Below, one piece after another: positions 24,121-36,660 of a stretch of DNA of 64,000 nt. The position numbers were made by a program, and so were the translations under genes. The notes beneath the pieces are model-generated. The model had not been told where the DNA came from and did no database searches. It was given only the letters and a program-made list of their open reading frames with translations. Numbering within the stretch: the first letter of the stretch is position 1; every line of letters begins with the position of its first letter. Source of the stretch: Lepas anatifera (Eukaryota; Arthropoda; Thecostraca; Lepadidae); assembly GCA_034440635.1 (NCBI GenBank), contig JAOTON010002268.1:930001-994000 (forward strand). The letters run 5' to 3'.

Positions 24121-24361
24121 TTGCACTCTGATCTATCATGATATGTTGTCTGCATTGTGATGCATTTCACTGCCAAGTTGGCCAACTCTCGTTAACCTGC
24201 GCCGTCAGGCTGCAGTTACTTTGCATGTGGCCACTTGCCGTTCTCTACTAACTGTATTACCTTTGCTGCCGGATAAGAGATGCCACTTGCTTGTTCCGGT
24301 TATATCGTCATAGTTGTGTGTCACTGAATCCAGACATCAGACTTTGATATTTCAATGTCTC

Positions 24362-24507
24362 GGGAGGGGATAGAGTAATCCAGAGCTCTCACATTACCTG
24401 TATCCTAATTTGTTTCACATGTTTACTTACCTGTTGCCTGTCTTTCAGATGGTGTGATCATTGGCATTCATCAATACATCTACGCCAAATGACCGCAGGT
24501 CTATTTA
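24362..24507 (+). repeat. Polypurine tract and 3' LTR of Gypsy-1
   Basis: Purine tract GGGAGGGGA (24362-24370) directly precedes the 137-bp 3' LTR (24371-24507), followed by TAAAT, the repeat of the left target site. Confidence 0.92.
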
Positions 24508-24512
24508 TAAAT

Positions 24513-25525
24513 AGTTTTCGAAAAGTAAGTGATGGGTTTGGGCATGGGTAAGTGATGGGCATTTTATTGAAACTGTTAACCTATTTCGATAATAAGCAAG
24601 TGGCCTCCCAAAATTTTACCGAAGATGCAAAAATAATTGATAGTTTCATTATCAGGATTTTTCAAAGAGCAAGAAACCACAAAAATAATTTTTTCGCGTA
24701 TCTCCCTTTAACTGTCTGGTCCTAAGGTATGGTAGACTCAGAATAGCTCCCACCAAAAAAAGAAGTTCAACTAACCAACTAACCCTATCTAACCATCCGT
24801 TCATGTTTGCTAACCAACTAACCCTAACTTAAGGACTACTAACTATACTAACCACATCTAAGACTAACAACTAACCAACTCACACCCCTCCCTAACACTC
24901 TATCTGTTCTATTACCCTTCTCTCTTCCTCTATGCGGCGGCTACCCAGCCAGCGAGGGTGCTGTAAACTCACCTCCTGGTTGCAGGATAAAGACCCGCGG
25001 CATCACGTCATGGTGCTTGCGGGTGTTTCTAATAACCCAAAATTATTCTTTTTCAATGGAGGAACTCGAGTAACGTAGGCAAAACGGTCATTCGATAACA
25101 AGGAACAAAAAAAAATCTTTACGCTGGCAAGCCTCTTCACGTACCCTTTTAAATCCTACCTGTGCCCCAGGCTCGGCATCTCTGCCGTAGAAATCCCCCT
25201 TCCCTCGCAAGTGTTGCTACACTTCGCGACCCATTCCTTGAAATAAGATTCGTCCCTTTGTTCTGCGACATTAAAGTAAACACCCCTCCCGGAAAATTCT
25301 CCCCCCACACTTTAGAGGCTGGCAAAGGTGCTTTGCACAGAACGCCTTATAAAAAGCCCTTAACTAACTAACTAACTAACTAACTAGTCGAATAACCAAA
25401 ATCTTGCAAAAAAGGACCATGATAAAAAATAAAACGTTTATTCATTGCATTTGGGATAAATTTGATTACCACGTATTCTCACAAATTTGTATGCAGGAAG
25501 TGCCATTAGCAGCAGTTTAACACAT
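24513..25525. other. Non-coding stretch between Gypsy-1 and the nested block
   Basis: AT-rich, with clusters of CTAAC-like words at 24770-24890 and a clean (TAAC)n microsatellite of about seven units at 25360-25386. No gene was recognised. Confidence 0.7.
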
Positions 25526-26491
25526 GAGCCCTGTTCTAGCTGTCAGCAGTGTTTGGTCAGCACCAATCAGCGGGCCGCGTTGCGCCTACGTCACAGGACT
25601 GTAGCCTCTCCCCGGGAACTAGTTCTAGAGGTTTTACGGGCTGACGGCGTGCTGTTTGCGCGGATTAAAAATAGTAAGTGCACGAAATGGCAGTCTAATA
25701 TTTTTTAATGGTGTAAAGGTTTGATTTCCCTTTGCTTAGCACAAACAAGAGGCGATTATGGAGGTGATCACGAACCCGGCAACATATCCTTGACACACTT
25801 GGGGGCCCAGTGTGCTTCAGCAGTGACTGATGTGTGTGTGCAGACTGACTCAGTCTTGGAGAGCAGAGAAGCTGATGATAGAGATCTTGCACAGAGAGTG
25901 GGAAAGTTAGAGAGTGCTCTACATGCACATATGCGTCTGGTGGCAGCCTCCATGAAAGAGCAGGAGGCAGCTGCCCACGAGAATTCACTGCTCATGCAGC
26001 GCTGCATTCGTGAAAACCAGAACCAGAAGCTTACATTTGCAGACGTAGTGAAGGGCTCTTGTGACAAACTGGTGCATCAGGTGGAAGAAAAGCTCGCTAG
26101 TTCAAAGGGCACTAAAGCAGACATATCCATGAAAGATGCCCAGAACATCTCCCAAGTTTTCCATGGGTTCTTGGACAGGAGCAGACGTGCACGGAATGCA
26201 GTAATCCACAACCTTCCTGAGCAGCCAGGTGACACTCTTCTTGAGCGCTCCTCAGCAGATATGAGACTGTTCGCGGATGTGATTAAGGAATCATTCAGGC
26301 TGAGCTGCAAGCCCACCAGGTCTTTCAGGGCAGGAAAAACCGTACCTGGTAAGGCTAGGCTTCTTGTGATCACTCTTGAGAATGAGGAGGCCAAGCATGA
26401 GATTTTGGGGCTTGCGTCCCAGCTGAGGTCCTCTCCCAGGTGGAGCCGAGTGTTTATCACACCAGATCTGACTTTCGGCGAGCGACAGGTA

Positions 26492-26698
26492 TGTGGCGTA
26501 TGTCACGGCCCTGGCCGTGACGTAGGCGGTTGCCATGGCAACCTCAGCGTCGCAGGTGGGACGGCGGCGCGGGACGCGGACGACAGGCAGTGAACGTTGG
26601 GCAGGTACGAGAGCTGAGTGTTCTAAAGTGTCTTGGAGTGTACTGGGCGACTCGGATAATATACGTGCATATGAACAGAGTGACACGTGCACGTTACA
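26492..26698 (+). repeat. 5' LTR of Gypsy-2, followed by PBS
   Basis: TGTGGCGTATGTC...CACGTTACA, immediately followed by TGGTGTCAGAAGG, a tRNA-type PBS beginning TGG. Confidence 0.93.
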
Positions 26699-27316
26699 TG
26701 GTGTCAGAAGGTGTCAGAAGGAGGACGAACCATGGCCAATCTTCGAGCGCCATCCGAACTAGATTTCTCTGCCTCGAACATGGCGGTGGAGTGGGAGCGT
26801 TGGCACAGAGATTGGCGATATTACGCTGCAGCAAAAGAATTGTCGATGAAGCCTCTCGAAGTGCAAGTTGGTACATTTTTTAATTATGCTGGTGTCCAGG
26901 CCCAGGAGGTGGCGTCACATTTCGCGTGGACTGAGGGTGACGGCCTGACTGCACTTCTGCAGAAGTTTACGGAATATTGCAACCCAAGGAAAAACATTGT
27001 ATTTATTTATTGATTTATTTCAACATCACGGTGCTCATCCATATCAATGGCTATTAATGAGCCCAGGTCAAAAAATGGGGTTGGATGGGACAGACACGCG
27101 ACAGTCAAAATTGGGTACAAGTCAAGTCAAGAAAAGTCAAGTCAAAATCGGGTACACTCATCAACCGAGCAGATGCTTTTTTAAGCGTCGTTTGAAGCTG
27201 GAGAGGGAGCCATCCCGGATCGCCGGTGGCAGTCCGTTGAATGCTGCTGCAGCACGGTGCATAAAAGCTCTCCTCCCAGTTTCAGTTCTTAGGCGTGGGA
27301 GGCATAAATCTCCGTC

Positions 27317-29123
27317 TTAGCGAGTAGTGCGGTTTCTGAATTCACGCCTAGTCACGAGCTGACGCTTCAGGTAAGCTGGCTCGCCCGTTACCATCACTCG
27401 CTTGAGCAGACACAGAGAGTGGTATGTGCCGAGCTCACGTGCAGGCAGCCATCCCAGATCTCGCACGGCGTCGCTGATGTGTTCTCGTTTTCTACGTCCG
27501 GTAACCACACGAGCGCCAAAGTTTATAACCTTCTGCACTCTATGCAAACGCTGAGCAGTACAGCTACCGTACACGCTTATGCAGTACCGCAGCACGGACA
27601 AAATCAGACTGTTGACGAGTGGTTTGATAGTACCAGTGGGTAGACGGTGCCGGACATGGTGTAGTCCGATGAGCAGGCCGGTGCACTTACCAACCATCTG
27701 GTCAATGTGGTTTTCGAATGAAAGAGTTTTGTCCACAAATAGGCCTAAATTCTTTACTCTTTGACTTTCGGTTACTGTTGCACCGTTCACGGACAGAGTT
27801 ACTGGGGGAAGATCGCGAAGAACTTGCCGAGTTCCTAAGACCAAAAGTTGGGTTTTTGCTGAATTTAGCTTCATCGAATTTTGAGTGAACCAATTATGGA
27901 GTGTGGTCAGCGCGCCTTCCATTTCTCGAATCATGTTCTGAAGGGTGTGTTTTTTTTCGGAAATGATGAGCTGGGTATCATCGGCATACTGTCCAATTTT
28001 GACGCTAGTGTTTACATACAGATTGAGGTCATTGGAGAAGATGGAGTAGAGAAGGGGGCCTAAACAAGTACCTTGATATACGCCTATAGGATTTTTTGCG
28101 GCTTTAGAATTTTTGTATCCGACATGAGCTGAATGGCCGGGCCTGCTACGATGGTTTGAACTGATGTGAGGTGTTTTAGCGGTCATACGGACGTACTGGT
28201 AATGATCGGAAAGATAACTTCGGAACCATTTGGAGTCAATGCCATAAAGCTCTAATTTTTCTATCAATTTTGAGTGATCAATAACGTCAAAACATTTGCT
28301 GAGATCCAAAAGTACCAAAAGGGAGACTTCACCGTTATCCATGGATTTCAAAATTGTATCTGTTACTTCAACTAGTGCTGTTTCAGTAGAATGGTTGAGC
28401 CGAAATCCATGTTGGCATTCAGAGAAGAGGTGGCGACTGGTGAAGTACGAATAGAGCTGTCCGTGAACGATGCGTTCAACAATTTTGGCAATGCAGGGAA
28501 CGAGAGATATCGGCCGAAAAGAGGAGGGGTCGGTAAGTGCACCCGCTGCTTTATAAATGGGTTGTATGACAGAGAGTTTCCAGGGTTTTGGGACGATGCC
28601 GGTGACTAAACTGGTGTTAATGATACACAGCAGAACATGAGATACAGGTTCGAAACAACGTTTGAAAAAATGCATGGAAATGCCATCGGAGTCACAGGAC
28701 TTGCTTGCATTGACACTTTTGACAGTAAAATATAATTCATCGATAGTGACAGGCTGCACGGAAAATCTATCGACTACAACACGTGGGAGCCTGATCGGCA
28801 CATCGGAAAAGCGAGTATTGCTAAGTCTGGACGCATTGACTGCGGCCGCAGTGTTCAAGCCGATCTCAGAGAAGAAGGTATTAAGGGTATCAGGTTCGAT
28901 GTCCGGTACCTTACAGTTGTTACCTTTCCCGCTGTTGATAACAGAGCGAATACAGCGGTACATTGAGCCCTGGCCAGCCTCCGTAATCCTCCTTGCAATG
29001 CTATCACGTGTGTCGCGCAGGATAGCAGCGTTAGCGCGGCGGTTCAGGTCACGGTAGGCAGCATCGTCTCCCCGAGCACGGGCGGCACGCCGGTACATCA
29101 GCAGCTGTTTGGTGGTGTCAGAC
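27317..29123 (-). pseudogene. LINE-1 ORF2 reverse transcriptase part
   Basis: An open frame of about 600 codons carries RT motifs SFRPISLVPCIAK, LLDLSKCFDVIDH, catalytic QYADDTQLI and HNWFTQNSMKLNSAKTQ, then a C-terminal region of CR1/L2 type. The usual GVPQGS motif reads GVYQGT, suggesting mild decay. The upstream residues of the open frame (29124-29239) belong to the inserted satellite element, not to the LINE. The frame across the insertion is continuous with the endonuclease part through VSDT, which is encoded in the duplicated target. Confidence 0.9.
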
Positions 29124-29149
29124 ACGTCCATGAAGTTAGCGACGGATTC

Positions 29150-31312
29150 GCATTCGGATTCAGCGACGGATTCGCCCGAAATGGCGTCTCCTGCGATTTC
29201 GCTCAAATTCACACCATAGGCTCCCCGTGCCCTCAGCAACTAACCCCTAAAGTGATTTTCTGTCACATTCACCCGTTCACCCGCTAGAGGTGAAAAAGTG
29301 AAATTAACCCGAAACGGCGTCTCCTGCGATTTCGCTCAAATTTACACCATACGCTCCCCGTGACCTCAGCAACTCACCCCTAAAGTGATTTTTTGTCACA
29401 TTCACCCGTTCACCCGCTAGAGGTGAAAAAGTGAAATTCACCCGAAACGGCGACTCCTGCGATTTCGCTCAAATTCACACCATAGGCTCCCCTTGCTGTT
29501 AGCAAATCAAAGCTAAAGTGATTTTCCGTCACACTCACCGGTTCAGCCGCTAGAGGTGAAAAAGTGAAATTCACCCGAAACGGCGTCTCCTGCGATTTCG
29601 CTCAAATTCACGCCATAGGCCCCGCGTGCTCTCAGAAACTCACACCTTAAGTTATTTTCCGTCACATTCACCCGTTCACCCGCTAGAGGTGAAAAAGTGA
29701 AATTCACCCAAAACGGCGTCTCTTCCGATTTCGCTCAAATTCACACCATTGGCTCCCCGTGCCCTCAGAAACTCACCCCTAAAGTGATTTTCTGTCACAT
29801 TCACCCGTTCACCCGCTAGAGGTGAAAAAGTGAAATTCACCCGAAACGGCATCTCCTGCGATTTCGCTCAAATTCACACCATAGGCTCCCCGTGCCCTCA
29901 GCAACTCACCCCTAAAGTGACTTTCTGTCACATTCACCTGTTCACCCGCTAGAGGTGAAAAAGTGAAATTCACCCAAAGTGGCGTCTCCTGCGATTTCGC
30001 TCAAATTCACACCATACTCTCCCCTTGCTCTTAGCAAATCAAAGCTAAAGTGATTTTCCGTCACACTCACCGGTTCACCCGCTAGAGGTGAAAAAGTGAA
30101 ATTCACCCGAAACGGCGTCTCCTGCGATTTCGCCCAAATTCACACCATAGGCTCCCCTTGCCCTCAGCAACTCACACCTAAAGTGATTTTCCGTCACGCT
30201 CACCCGTTCACCCGCTAGAGGTGAAAAAGCGAAATTCACCCGAAACGGCGTCTCCTGCGATTTCGCTCAAATTCACACCATAGGCTCCCCTTGCCCTCAG
30301 CAACTCACACCTAAAGTGATTTTCCGTCACACTCACCCGTTCACCCGCTAGAGGTGAAAAAGCGAAATTCACCCGAAACGGCGTCTCCTGCGATTTCGCT
30401 CAAATTCACGCCATAGGCTCCCCGTGCCCTCAGAAACTCACCCCTAAAGTGATTTTCCGTCACATTCATCCGTTCACCCGCTAGAGGTGAAAAAGTGAAA
30501 TTCACCCGAAACGGCGTCTCCTGTGATTTCGCTCAAATTCACACCATAGGCCCCCCTTGCCCTCAGCAACTCACACCTAAAGTGGTTTTCCGTCACACTC
30601 ACCCGTTCCCCGCTAGAGGTGAAAAAGCGAAATTCACTCGAAATGGCGTCTCCTACGATTTCGCTCAAATTCACGCCATAGGCTCCCCGTGCCCTCAGAA
30701 ACTCACACCTAAAGTTATTTTCCGTCACATTCACCCGTTCACCCGCTAGAGGTGAAAAAGTGAAATTCACCCGAAACGGCGTCTCCTGCGATTTCGCTCA
30801 AATTCACACCATAGGCTCCCCGTGCCCTCAGCAACTCACCCCTAAAGTGACTTTCTGTCACATTCACCTGTTCACCCGCTAGAGGTGAAAAAGTGAAATT
30901 CACCCAAAGTGGCGTCTCCTGCGATTTCGCTCAAATTCACACCATACTCTCCCCTTGCTCTTAGCAAATCAAAGCTAAAGTGATTTTCCGTCACACTCAC
31001 CGGTTCACCCGCTAGAGGTGAAAAAGCGAAATTCACCCGAAACGGCGTCTCCTGCGATTTCGCTCAAATTCACGCCATAGGCTCCCCGTGCCCTCAGAAA
31101 CTCACCCCTAAAGTGATTTTCCGTCACATTCATCCGTTCACCCGCTAGAGGTGAAAAAGTGAAATTCACCCGAAACGGCGTCTCCTGTGATTTCGCTCAA
31201 ATTCACACCATAGGCCCCCTGGCCCTCAGCAACTCACACCTAAAGTGGTTTTCCGTCACACTCACCCGTTCACCCGCTAGAGGTGAAAAAGTGAAATTCA
31301 CCGAAAGCGGCG
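29150..31312 (+). repeat. 133-bp satellite, left arm
   Basis: The CTAGAGG landmark recurs at about 29284, 29417, 29550, 29683 and 29816, a period of 133 bp, for about 16 units. The unit contains GGTGAAAAAGTGAAATTCACC, an internal palindrome, and TTTCGCTCAAATTCACACCAT. Confidence 0.95.
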
Positions 31313-32945
31313 TCATTTAACATGGGAAATTGTATGATTAAATATCCATTTGTTTAAAAAAAGGCTTAGAATCGAAGATAAAATGTTTATTTATTGTATT
31401 TGCATGAAGATTGTACATTGAACAAGGTTTGCGCTCGGTCGCACAAGCTCGCCGGTTTTGTAGACCGAGAGGTGACGTCGCAACATTATATGATGAGGAT
31501 TTTATGTCAGAGTCACCTCCCTTGAAAGTCGAGTCTAAGCAAAAATTCACAGGTCAAGGTTATACCACCATTTCAAGGTCATAGTCCCTAGTGCCTTTGG
31601 TCGGATGACGCCGCCTAATATGACGTATATCATGCTATGACGTCATACGCTAGGTCACTCAATCTTGAGCTCAAGGTTGCAGGTTCAAGACAAAGTTCAT
31701 GGGTCAAGGTCAAACCTCATTTTCCGCCCTACGGTTGCCATAGTGTTAGTTGCAGTACACGTTATAGGCAAAATGTAATATTCTGACGTCAAAGGTCAAT
31801 GACCTTGAACCACCTTGCCCTCAAAGTTTCAGAGAACATTGCCTCAGACCTTTCTGCCGTTACTTTAGGTCGCTTTCTCTCCATATCCGCTTTTCATCGC
31901 ATAATCACGGCATTTTCCAATGGCTACCCTGCACAGACAGAATTTAACCTATATGGGCTCGTTTTACCGTGAATATATTGACCTAGGTCTATGCAAATCG
32001 GGTGTAAGGTAGAATACCCTAGCCTCCACAAACACCCAAACGCTCATTTTCCTAGACATCTTGTTTTTTGCACTATCAATGTCACTGATGTCGAGTTGGC
32101 TTGCCCAAAGACAAGACACAGACATACTGTATCTCAAAATTCTGATCTGATACGGCATTCCTGCTGCCAGATTCTTGTTCAGCGCCACAAATTACCTAAG
32201 AAACAGACTATTTCATATTGGATCCACGACAGCAGTTAAATTTTGTTGGCCAGTGTAATAGATGATGGTACTGAGTGTTTTTTTTTTTGGAAGCCTCAAA
32301 CTGGGCCTGACTTATAAGTGCGTTGTGTCGTCCTGTGCTTCAGAATGCCTTTGTGGTTTTCGTTAAAATCCAGATAGCCTCTTCTCGCTCTGCCCTACTG
32401 AGGATGAGAGGGTCGAAGTAAGGAATGCTATTCTATTGTAATATAGGCATTTTGTGATATTGTCCGGACTGGGTCATGTGTTTATAGATTTTTTGTGATA
32501 AGTGAGAAGACATATTTAGTCATTTTGGTAAACTTTTATCTTACTGTGATGAATGTACTGTAAAGTCGAGGACGCTTAGATCCGCTGGCTCGAGCATTAC
32601 CTGTAACCATCAGTCGACTGCCGCCTCGCCTGTTCCTCACGGATGTGAAGAGCGTTTCTGGTCAAGATCTTTGTCTGGTCAAGTGATCTCGTTTGTGTGG
32701 TGGCCAAAACCACCTCTCCTCGTCTAGTTAAGTAGTCTTATTTGTTTGGTGCCGTGGCACTGTTCGAAACCGGGCAGAAACATGGTGGCTAAGCTGTGCC
32801 AATGCCTTTTGGCTCGTTAGAAGCGGATTCCAGCCTGGGCTTCTGGCCTAATGAAAAACATTTGTTTTGAAATATTCCTTTGACCGTCCGTGCAATATGC
32901 TGGAACAAAAAATAGTCAGGATTCCTTGTTTTTGCCATTTGGTGA
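31313..32945. other. Unique middle of the 5.2-kb element
   Basis: About 31380-32050 is a diverged relative of the interior of TTAA element E4 (shared words include ATTGACCTAGGTCAATG-like, TATGACGTCAT and CAATGACCTTGAA). It lacks the TTAA/hairpin ends. About 32050-32945 is anonymous non-coding sequence. Confidence 0.6.
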
Positions 32946-34310
32946 ACGAGATTGTGACGGAAAATCACTTTAGCTGTGAGTTGCTGAGGGCACGGGGAGC
33001 CAATGGTGTGAATTTGAGCGAAATCGGAGGAGACGCCATCTCGGGCGAATCCGTCGCTGAATCCGACGCTTAAGACGCCGGTTAGGGAGAACTTCACCTT
33101 TTCACCTCTAGCGGGTGAACGGGTGAGTGTGACGGAAAATCACTTTAGGGGTGAGTTTCTGAGTGCACGGGGAGCCAATGGTGTGAATTTGAGTGAAATC
33201 GTAGGAGACGCCACTTTGGGTGAATTTCACTTTTTCACCTCTAGCGAGTGAACGGGTGAGTGTGACGAAAAATCACTTTAGGTGTGAGTTACTGAGGGCA
33301 AGGGGAGCCTATGGTGTGAATTTGAGCGAAATCGCAGGAGACGCCGTTTCGGGTGAATTTCACTTTTTCACCTCTAGCGGGTGAACATGTGAATGTGACA
33401 GAAAGTCACTTTAGGGGTGAGTTGCTGAGGGCACGGGGAGCCTATGGTGTGAATTTGAGCGAAATCGCAGCAGACGCCGTTTCGGGTGAATTTCACTTTT
33501 TCACCTCTAGCGGGTGAACGGGTGAATGTGACAGAAAATCACTTTAGGGGTGAGTTGCTGAGGGCACGGGGAGCCTATGGTGTGAATTTGAGCGAAATCG
33601 CAGGAGACGCCGTTTCGGGTGAATTTCACTTTTTCACCTCTAGCGGGTGAACGGGTGAATGTGACAGAAAATCACTTTAGGGGAGAGTTGCTGAGGGCAC
33701 GGGCAGCCTATGGTGTGAATTTGAGCGAAATCGCAGGAGACGCCGTTTCGGGTGAATTTCACTTTTTCACCTCTAGCGGGTGAACGGGTGAATGTGACAG
33801 AAAATCACTTTAGGGGAGAGTTGCTGAGGGCACGGGCAGCCTATGGTGTGAATTTGAGCGAAATCGCAGGAGACGCCGTTTCAGGTGAATTTCACTTTTT
33901 CACCTCTAGCGGGTGAACGGGTGAATGTGACAGAAAATCACTTTAGGGGTGAGTTGCTGAGGGCACGGGGAGCCCATGGTGTGAATTTGAGCGAAATCGC
34001 AGGAGACGCCGTTTCGGGTGAATTTCACTTTTTCACCTCTAGCGGGTGAATGGGTGAATGTGACAGAAAATCACTTTAGGGGTGAGTTGCTGAGGGCACG
34101 GGGAGCCTATGGTGTGAATTTGAGCGAAATCGCAGGAGAAGCCGTTTCGGGTGAATTTCACTTTTTCACCTCTAGCGGGTGAACGGGTGAATGTGACAGA
34201 AAATCACTTTAGGGGTTAGTTGCTGAGGGCACGGGGAGTCTATAGTGTGAATTTGAGCGAAATCGCAGGAGACGCCATTTCGGGCGAATCCGTCGCTGAA
34301 TCCGAATGCG
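32946..34310 (-). repeat. 133-bp satellite, right arm (inverted)
   Basis: Same unit as 29150-31312 in reverse orientation, about 10 copies, ending in the same GGCGAATCCGTCGCTGAATCC border sequence as the left arm. Confidence 0.95.
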
Positions 34311-34344
34311 AATCCGTCGCTAACTTCATGGACGTGTGTCAGAC

Positions 34345-35617
34345 ACGGGTGGAGGGTTGGGGTTTCGTACTTTGAAGTGCCTAAGTGGCGCATGAATATC
34401 TAGCAACGCTAGCAAGTGTTGAATGAAAAAGTTCGTTTGCCAGAGCACATCATCCGTTCCGAAAACTGGCATCCAATTGACACTAGACAGATCATGGCAG
34501 AACACATCCATATCTATCGCGCCCCATCGTCGACCATAGGCAAAAAGAGGCTGGGGACGGTGTTTCTTAACATGGATGAGCGCACGAGTAAAATCATGCG
34601 GACTAAAATGACATGTGTTGACGCCGGCACGGATAACAGAGCCAAATTCATTTGATGCGATCACATCGATGATGGACCCAGTCCGCCGGTACGTGCCCGA
34701 AGTGATAAATTGATGCATTCCAAATGTAACAAAAACACGGTTAAGTTGGGCGCCCGGACTATTCCCGTGAATGTTTCGAAAACACAGTTCAAGTCCCCAG
34801 AAATGATTGCCAGTCCTTGGTGCCGAGCTAAGATCTCCAGAATTTGCACCTCTAGGTGGTCGAGGTCGGCCGTCAGCTGATTGATGGTGTTAGAAGGCGG
34901 TCGGTAGGCTGAGCACAACACAACACTGCGATTGTGGCCAGTGCTAATTCGGATCCACAAAGTCTCCAGCTTAGAGGTGGTGTTGACCTGAAGAGGTGGG
35001 GGAATCTTTTGAACATCAAAACCGTCGCGCACCAGTAACGCAACACCCCCGTAACCCCGGCCATCACTTCTGTCCTCTCTCACCAGCTGGTAGCCGGGAA
35101 CGGTGATCATGCGATTAGGCACGCGCGGCTTAAGCCAGGTTTCAGCGATGGAGGCAATGTCGACGCCAGTGTTGGTCAACTCGTGGTGAAGAAATTGAAT
35201 CTTGGGTAGAAGCGACTGGATGTTCAATGAGGTAAGTAGAAGCGAATTCCCACGCGGGTGGCCTGGTCTCCAGGTCTGACCACCTCTGCAGCCCCTTCTC
35301 TTGGCCCTGACCCCGCGCCTGCCGCGGCGTGTGCGTGGCACGCGACCGCTGCTTGGGTCGGCTGGCTGGGTGGTGGCCCGCCCCTGGTCCGGTTGGTCAA
35401 GGTCACGCGGATCGGTTGATCTGGCAGGTGGGTTTTGTGACTGTCTACGTGTGTGATGAGATGACTCTGAGCCTGATGGATGGATGACAAGCTTGGGTAC
35501 ACGGTGACGAGGTCCCGTACGAAAAGGATCCCACTCTGGCTCACTGGGTTGCACAACGGCAGAAAAAAGTTTAGCGAAAGCTAAAATCAACAGACACTTG
35601 GCAATGTCCCGGTGCAT
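34345..35617 (-). pseudogene. LINE-1 ORF2 endonuclease part
   Basis: Starts MHRDIAKCLLILAF with a basic Pro/Arg-rich N-terminus. It then shows apurinic endonuclease motifs LNIQSLLPKI, AETWLKP, GGVALLVRDG, AYRPPS and ISGDLN. One frameshift near 34720 moves the frame before GTYRRTGSIIDVI and the C-terminal part ending PPPVSDT at the insertion. The translation start lies just downstream of the TTAA occupied by E3. Confidence 0.88.
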
Positions 35618-35629
35618 GTTGGTACGGGT

Positions 35630-36660
35630 TTAACCCTCGCCCCACCGGGGGGCCATCGATGGCCCCTAAGGTTTTTCCGGGATAGCAGAAAAACGACGAG
35701 GCGCAGCACCGCGGTTGAGGGCTCTACCTCTCACTACATCATTTTCCCATCATCCCTGAAATTTTTACCCCGGGTCACCCAAGGTCAGGTGACCAGACGA
35801 GGTCAACCAAGGTCACCTCACTTCACCTTTAGAGCTCTGTAAGAGCTACATTTCAAAGTCGATCGATTTGAAACTTCCTACACTTCATGACCCCTCTAGG
35901 GTCTACAAGGTGTATATCCGGGATTTTTCGATTTCGTGCCCTGAGGTCAGGTCACGAGGCGACCTCTCCCATTGGAAAAGCATGGGGAAAAGCTATTTCA
36001 TGATATAAAAGCCACAAAAATGATTGCAAATACTCAGACTGCTCAGAACAACGTTTTTGGACACCCTTTCACGGATCCCAGGGGTCATATTTGCCCTTTG
36101 ACTTTTCCAAGGTCATCCAAGGTCACCAGAGGTCAAAAACAGTATTTTGACAATAACTTTTGACCTAATTGAGCTAGAGCGGTGAAACAAGCACCATCGT
36201 GTTTGTCGTGTCGCTGGCTTTCATTTGATATACGGCAAGGCCACTTTTTGACCTTTCGTGACCTCAGGTCATATTAGGTCACGAGGTGACCTCTGGCGGT
36301 CAAACCACTGGCGGGAGGTCTTTACGTTCCACATGGCGGGAAAAGTACTGGCAATTTGCTATCAAATGTACTTTACCAGGCCTCAATAGCTCTAATGACA
36401 TAAGAGTTATGCCCAGTTTGCTTAATCATTGCATATTTGAGTGAAAATAGCCGATCTTGACCTAATTTGACCTCTGGAGGTCAAACCATTGACCTGAGCA
36501 CTAAAACATGCGAAGTAATTTCTTACTGAATTCACGCGAGCTTTCTATTGCACTTTGCAGATTTGCGCTAACGCCCATATTTTCGGAGTTAGAGGGGGGC
36601 CATCGATGGCCCCCCGGTGGGGCGAAGGTGGCGCCGGACCCCCGGTGGGGCGCGGGTTAA
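35630..36660. mobile_element. TTAA hairpin element E3 (in the LINE-1 5' region)
   Basis: TTAA at 35630-35633 and 36657-36660. The terminal palindrome centred on ATCGAT (35647-35666) recurs at 36594-36615. The outer motif CGCCCCACCGG is present at the left end and twice at the right end. The interior has many AGGTCA motifs. The right TTAA is shared with E4. Confidence 0.87.

Larger units (their letters stand above)
16644..24507 (+). mobile_element. Ty3/Gypsy LTR retrotransposon (Gypsy-1) with three nested insertions
   Basis: The element is bounded by a 5-bp target duplication TAAAT (16639-16643 and 24508-24512). It has 137-bp LTRs (5' copy split by a MITE), a purine tract GGGAGGGGA directly before the 3' LTR, and a single gag-pol frame. 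The two LTRs differ at two positions once the MITE is removed, indicating a fairly recent insertion. LTR ends are TAGAG...CTATTTA rather than TG...CA. Insertions: hAT-type MITE 16679-16943, TTAA hairpin element E1 17083-18278, and E2 18656-19498. A zinc-knuckle gag, DTG protease, RT, RNase H and GPY/F-type tail without chromodomain place it among non-chromoviral Gypsy elements. Confidence 0.93.
29124..34335. mobile_element. 5.2-kb satellite-armed long inverted-repeat transposon inside LINE-1
   Basis: A perfect 9-bp target duplication GTGTCAGAC (29115-29123, 34336-34344) flanks the element. The ends ACGTCCATGAAGTTAGCGAC and its complement lead into GACGGATTCGC repeats. Two inverted arms then consist of a 133-bp satellite: about 16 copies at 29150-31312 and about 10 copies in opposite orientation at 32946-34310. 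The ~1.6-kb middle has no long open frame. The 9-bp duplication is typical of Mutator-like elements, and the arms resemble Foldback architecture; classification is unresolved and transposition in trans is inferred. Confidence 0.88.

Noticed and set aside
24770..25386. CTAACC/TAAC-rich tracts as telomeric DNA
   Set aside because: Period is TAAC or irregular; not a known animal telomere repeat array.
29124..29239. N-terminal 39 residues of the 640-codon minus frame as part of LINE-1
   Set aside because: They are encoded by the inserted 5.2-kb element; the LINE starts at the target duplication.
29150..34310. CRISPR-like array
   Set aside because: The 133-bp tandem satellite has no repeat-spacer structure and the genome is eukaryotic.
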